A DNA stretch of 23,716 nucleotides from a virus: IMG/VR virus record IMGVR_UViG_3300044510_000015, positions 1 through 23,716 of that record. One strand, 5' to 3'. Under the pieces are notes generated by a model. The model was not told where the DNA came from, searched no databases, and worked only from the letters and a program-made list of their open reading frames with translations. The translations under genes were made by a program, and so were the position numbers. Positions 22,558-23,716 of the stretch are shown here, piece after piece; the stretch's first letter is position 1, and each line of letters starts with the position of its first letter.

Positions 22558-22976
22558 TAGTTGCCTCCTAGAAAGACTCTCTTATGCTCGGTTTTGCCAA
22601 GCTTGCGGAAACCCCACTCAAAGGCCTCTGCGGTTTCACGCGCGGCCTCGTTTGTTGCTTCGTCAAAATTCTCCTGGATCTGGTCGTTGTGGCGCTGAAT
22701 CTCGTCCACAATCTCCAGTCCACGGCGTCGGGCATCTGTTAGATACAGCTTGCGCTTGATCTCGTCCGGTGTGGGAACGTGGTCGAACCCAAGAACCGGG
22801 AGATTCCTGCCAGCAGTGAGCTGCGTAGTACCCTGCCTGAGAAACACGCACCACTGTCCGGTCGCTTCGTTACGACCAAAATCCAGATCCTCGTCGTACT
22901 CTTTGGCTGCCGCTCGGGCCTGCGCCTCCGCCCTGTAGCCAGCAGTGGGAGGAACCCAGATGTTAAACTGGTTCAT
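22557..22976 (-). CDS. Hypothetical protein after the capsid gene
   Basis: This 139-residue protein starts MNQFNIWVPPTAGYRAEAQ. It has a small alpha/beta front part (with a GQWCVFLRQG strand) and a long acidic helix (VDEIQRHNDQIQENFDEATN) before a basic C-terminus. ATG 22976 has AGGAGA about three bases upstream and is chosen over longer forms, which would run through the hairpins at 22994-23049. No family is recognised; capsid decoration or assembly is a guess from position. Confidence 0.65.
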   Translation of the reverse strand: MNQFNIWVPPTAGYRAEAQARAAAKEYDEDLDFGRNEATGQWCVFLRQGTTQLTAGRNLPVLGFDHVPTPDEIKRKLYLTDARRRGLEIVDEIQRHNDQIQENFDEATNEAARETAEAFEWGFRKLGKTEHKRVFLGGN

Positions 22977-22993
22977 GCTTCTCCTTGTGTAGC

Positions 22994-23028
22994 GTGCAGG
23001 GGGCCCCCGAAGGAGCCCCCCGCAGCAC
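22994..23028 (-). terminator. Stem-loop with C(UUCG)G tetraloop downstream of the capsid gene
   Basis: On the - strand, an outer stem GTGC/GCAC, an internal loop, then a G-run paired to a C-run and CTCC paired to GGGG with one bulged G close on a UUCG loop with a C-G closing pair. It ends about 17 bases before the next start codon. No T-run follows, so it may partly terminate transcription, or protect or process the capsid mRNA. Confidence 0.65.
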
Positions 23029-23049
23029 CATACCGGCGAACCGATATGG
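23028..23049 (-). terminator. Second stem-loop with UUCG loop just after the capsid stop
   Basis: On the - strand, CCATATCGG pairs with CCGGTATGG (nine pairs, one G-T) around a UUCG loop. It begins five bases after the capsid TAA and abuts the second hairpin. Without a T-run it is not a classical intrinsic terminator. Tandem hairpins of this kind commonly stabilise the 3' end of a highly expressed transcript or reduce read-through. Confidence 0.65.
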
Positions 23050-23053
23050 GGGA

Positions 23054-23716
23054 TTAGATGCCGTTCGGATCGTTCGTCAGACCGTACACGACAAGCTGCG
23101 TGTTCCGGCGCTGAGCCGCGAGGTTGAGGTACCGCCCGAGGACGGCCTCCCATGCGTCGTATCCGACGACCCACTTGAGGACGTTGCCATCCTCATCGAG
23201 CCAGTCCCAATCCCCAGCGTCGATGACGTTCAGGAACTTCTCGTCAAGGAAGTGAATCTTCCCGAACGGAGCCTGGCGGTCAGCGATGAACGGCTGCCCC
23301 ATGTAGTCGAGTGCCTTGAAGCCACCCTTCAGGTTCACAGGATCGGTGTACCGAACCTGCGACTGGAGGAGGTTGAAGAGCGCCCGCTGCATACCGGGCG
23401 AGGCGATCATGGCCGAGACGTTCCCGCCCGCGACATCAACCGTGTTAAATGCCTGGGTCAGGAGGTCCAGCGACAGAGCGCCAGCCGCATTGATGCGGAG
23501 ATTGTCCCACCAGCTGTTGCCCGCTGACGAGGCGTCAATGCCGCCGAACGTGTTGGCGGCAGTTGCGACGAGCTGCTGCAGACCGGACGTCTCGTACGTC
23601 ACGGACGATGCAGCGTTGTTCCCCTGGCGGAACAGGAAGTGGGTACCAGCGGTGAGCGAAACAGCGGCACCAGAGATGACAATGGTACCTGCCGAGACGT
23701 TCACGTCGGTGATCTC
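23054..23716 (-). CDS. Major capsid protein, C-terminal part (5' end outside the window)
   Basis: About 220 residues are visible, open to the window edge. TFGGIDASSAGNSWWDN, AMIASPGMQRALFNLLQSQ, YMGQPFIADRQAP and the ending LGRYLNLAAQRRNTQLVVYG match the C-terminal half of HK97-fold capsid proteins, with the A-domain strands at the end. It forms the icosahedral shell. The frame continues past the GTG codon at 23702-23704, so that codon is not the start. Two hairpins directly follow its stop, consistent with high expression. Confidence 0.82.
   Translation of the reverse strand, partial: EITDVNVSAGTIVISGAAVSLTAGTHFLFRQGNNAASSVTYETSGLQQLVATAANTFGGIDASSAGNSWWDNLRINAAGALSLDLLTQAFNTVDVAGGNVSAMIASPGMQRALFNLLQSQVRYTDPVNLKGGFKALDYMGQPFIADRQAPFGKIHFLDEKFLNVIDAGDWDWLDEDGNVLKWVVGYDAWEAVLGRYLNLAAQRRNTQLVVYGLTNDPNGI

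Noticed and set aside
22977-23174. Longer N-terminus for the protein at 22557-22976
   Set aside because: The extension would be translated from the capsid coding region and both hairpins, and it is Arg/Cys-rich without protein-like pattern. ATG 22976 has a good ribosome binding site.
1-23716. tRNA genes, CRISPR arrays, insertion sequences, integrase or attachment sites
   Set aside because: I saw no cloverleaf, regularly spaced repeat, transposase or integrase motif in this window; almost all bases are in tightly packed phage genes.

Overview
The window looks like about 24 kb from the middle of a double-stranded DNA bacteriophage genome with podovirus-like virion genes. A major capsid protein, a gp11-like adaptor, a gp12-like nozzle, a tail fibre and three large internal-virion-type proteins are present, and nothing resembles a tape measure, a tail tube or a contractile sheath. 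Genes are tightly packed with strong AGGAGG-type ribosome binding sites, and frequent GTG and TTG starts. The combination of small two-helix holin-like proteins, a transglycosylase-NlpC/P60 lysin and fairly high G+C suggests a Gram-positive, perhaps actinobacterial, host. That is an inference; no host marker is present.

Left part (1-7188, + strand): a replication and nucleotide-metabolism operon. In order it holds a partial hypothetical gene, a zinc-ribbon protein, a family A DNA polymerase split in two by a 305-bp segment with two small genes, an acidic protein, a DUF5664/MazZ-like dNTP diphosphohydrolase, a HAD phosphatase, a TOPRIM-RepA primase-helicase, a small protein, an endonuclease VII, an SSB, a sigma-factor-like protein whose regions 2 and 4 lie in different frames, an HTH-metallophosphoesterase fusion and a small acidic protein. 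Neighbouring genes overlap by 1 to 16 bases at most junctions.

At 7192-7248 a 12-bp hairpin with T-runs on both sides separates the two convergent operons.

Right part (7256-23716, - strand, read from right to left): the major capsid protein (cut by the window edge), a pair of tandem UUCG-loop hairpins, two small proteins, the head-tail adaptor, the nozzle, a small protein, a tail fibre, two Gly/Gln/Pro-rich proteins (the second with a peptidoglycan-binding domain), a 1293-residue internal virion protein and a two-domain lysin. These are followed by a lysis-type cluster of a repeat protein, an XhlA-like and a holin-like membrane protein, a small coiled-coil protein, a TIM-barrel enzyme, an M15-like peptidase and an HExxH metallopeptidase.

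Three points stand out. (1) The TIM-barrel enzyme has no usable start codon, but the gene before it carries a textbook -1 frameshift signal (CCCTTTA, 8-nt spacer, 8-bp hairpin) that would fuse the two. (2) The DNA polymerase is interrupted between its TGR and QNIP motifs, and removing the segment between two in-phase GGAGGT copies restores a continuous 549-residue enzyme. (3) The sigma-like gene also needs a frame change, in the +1 direction.
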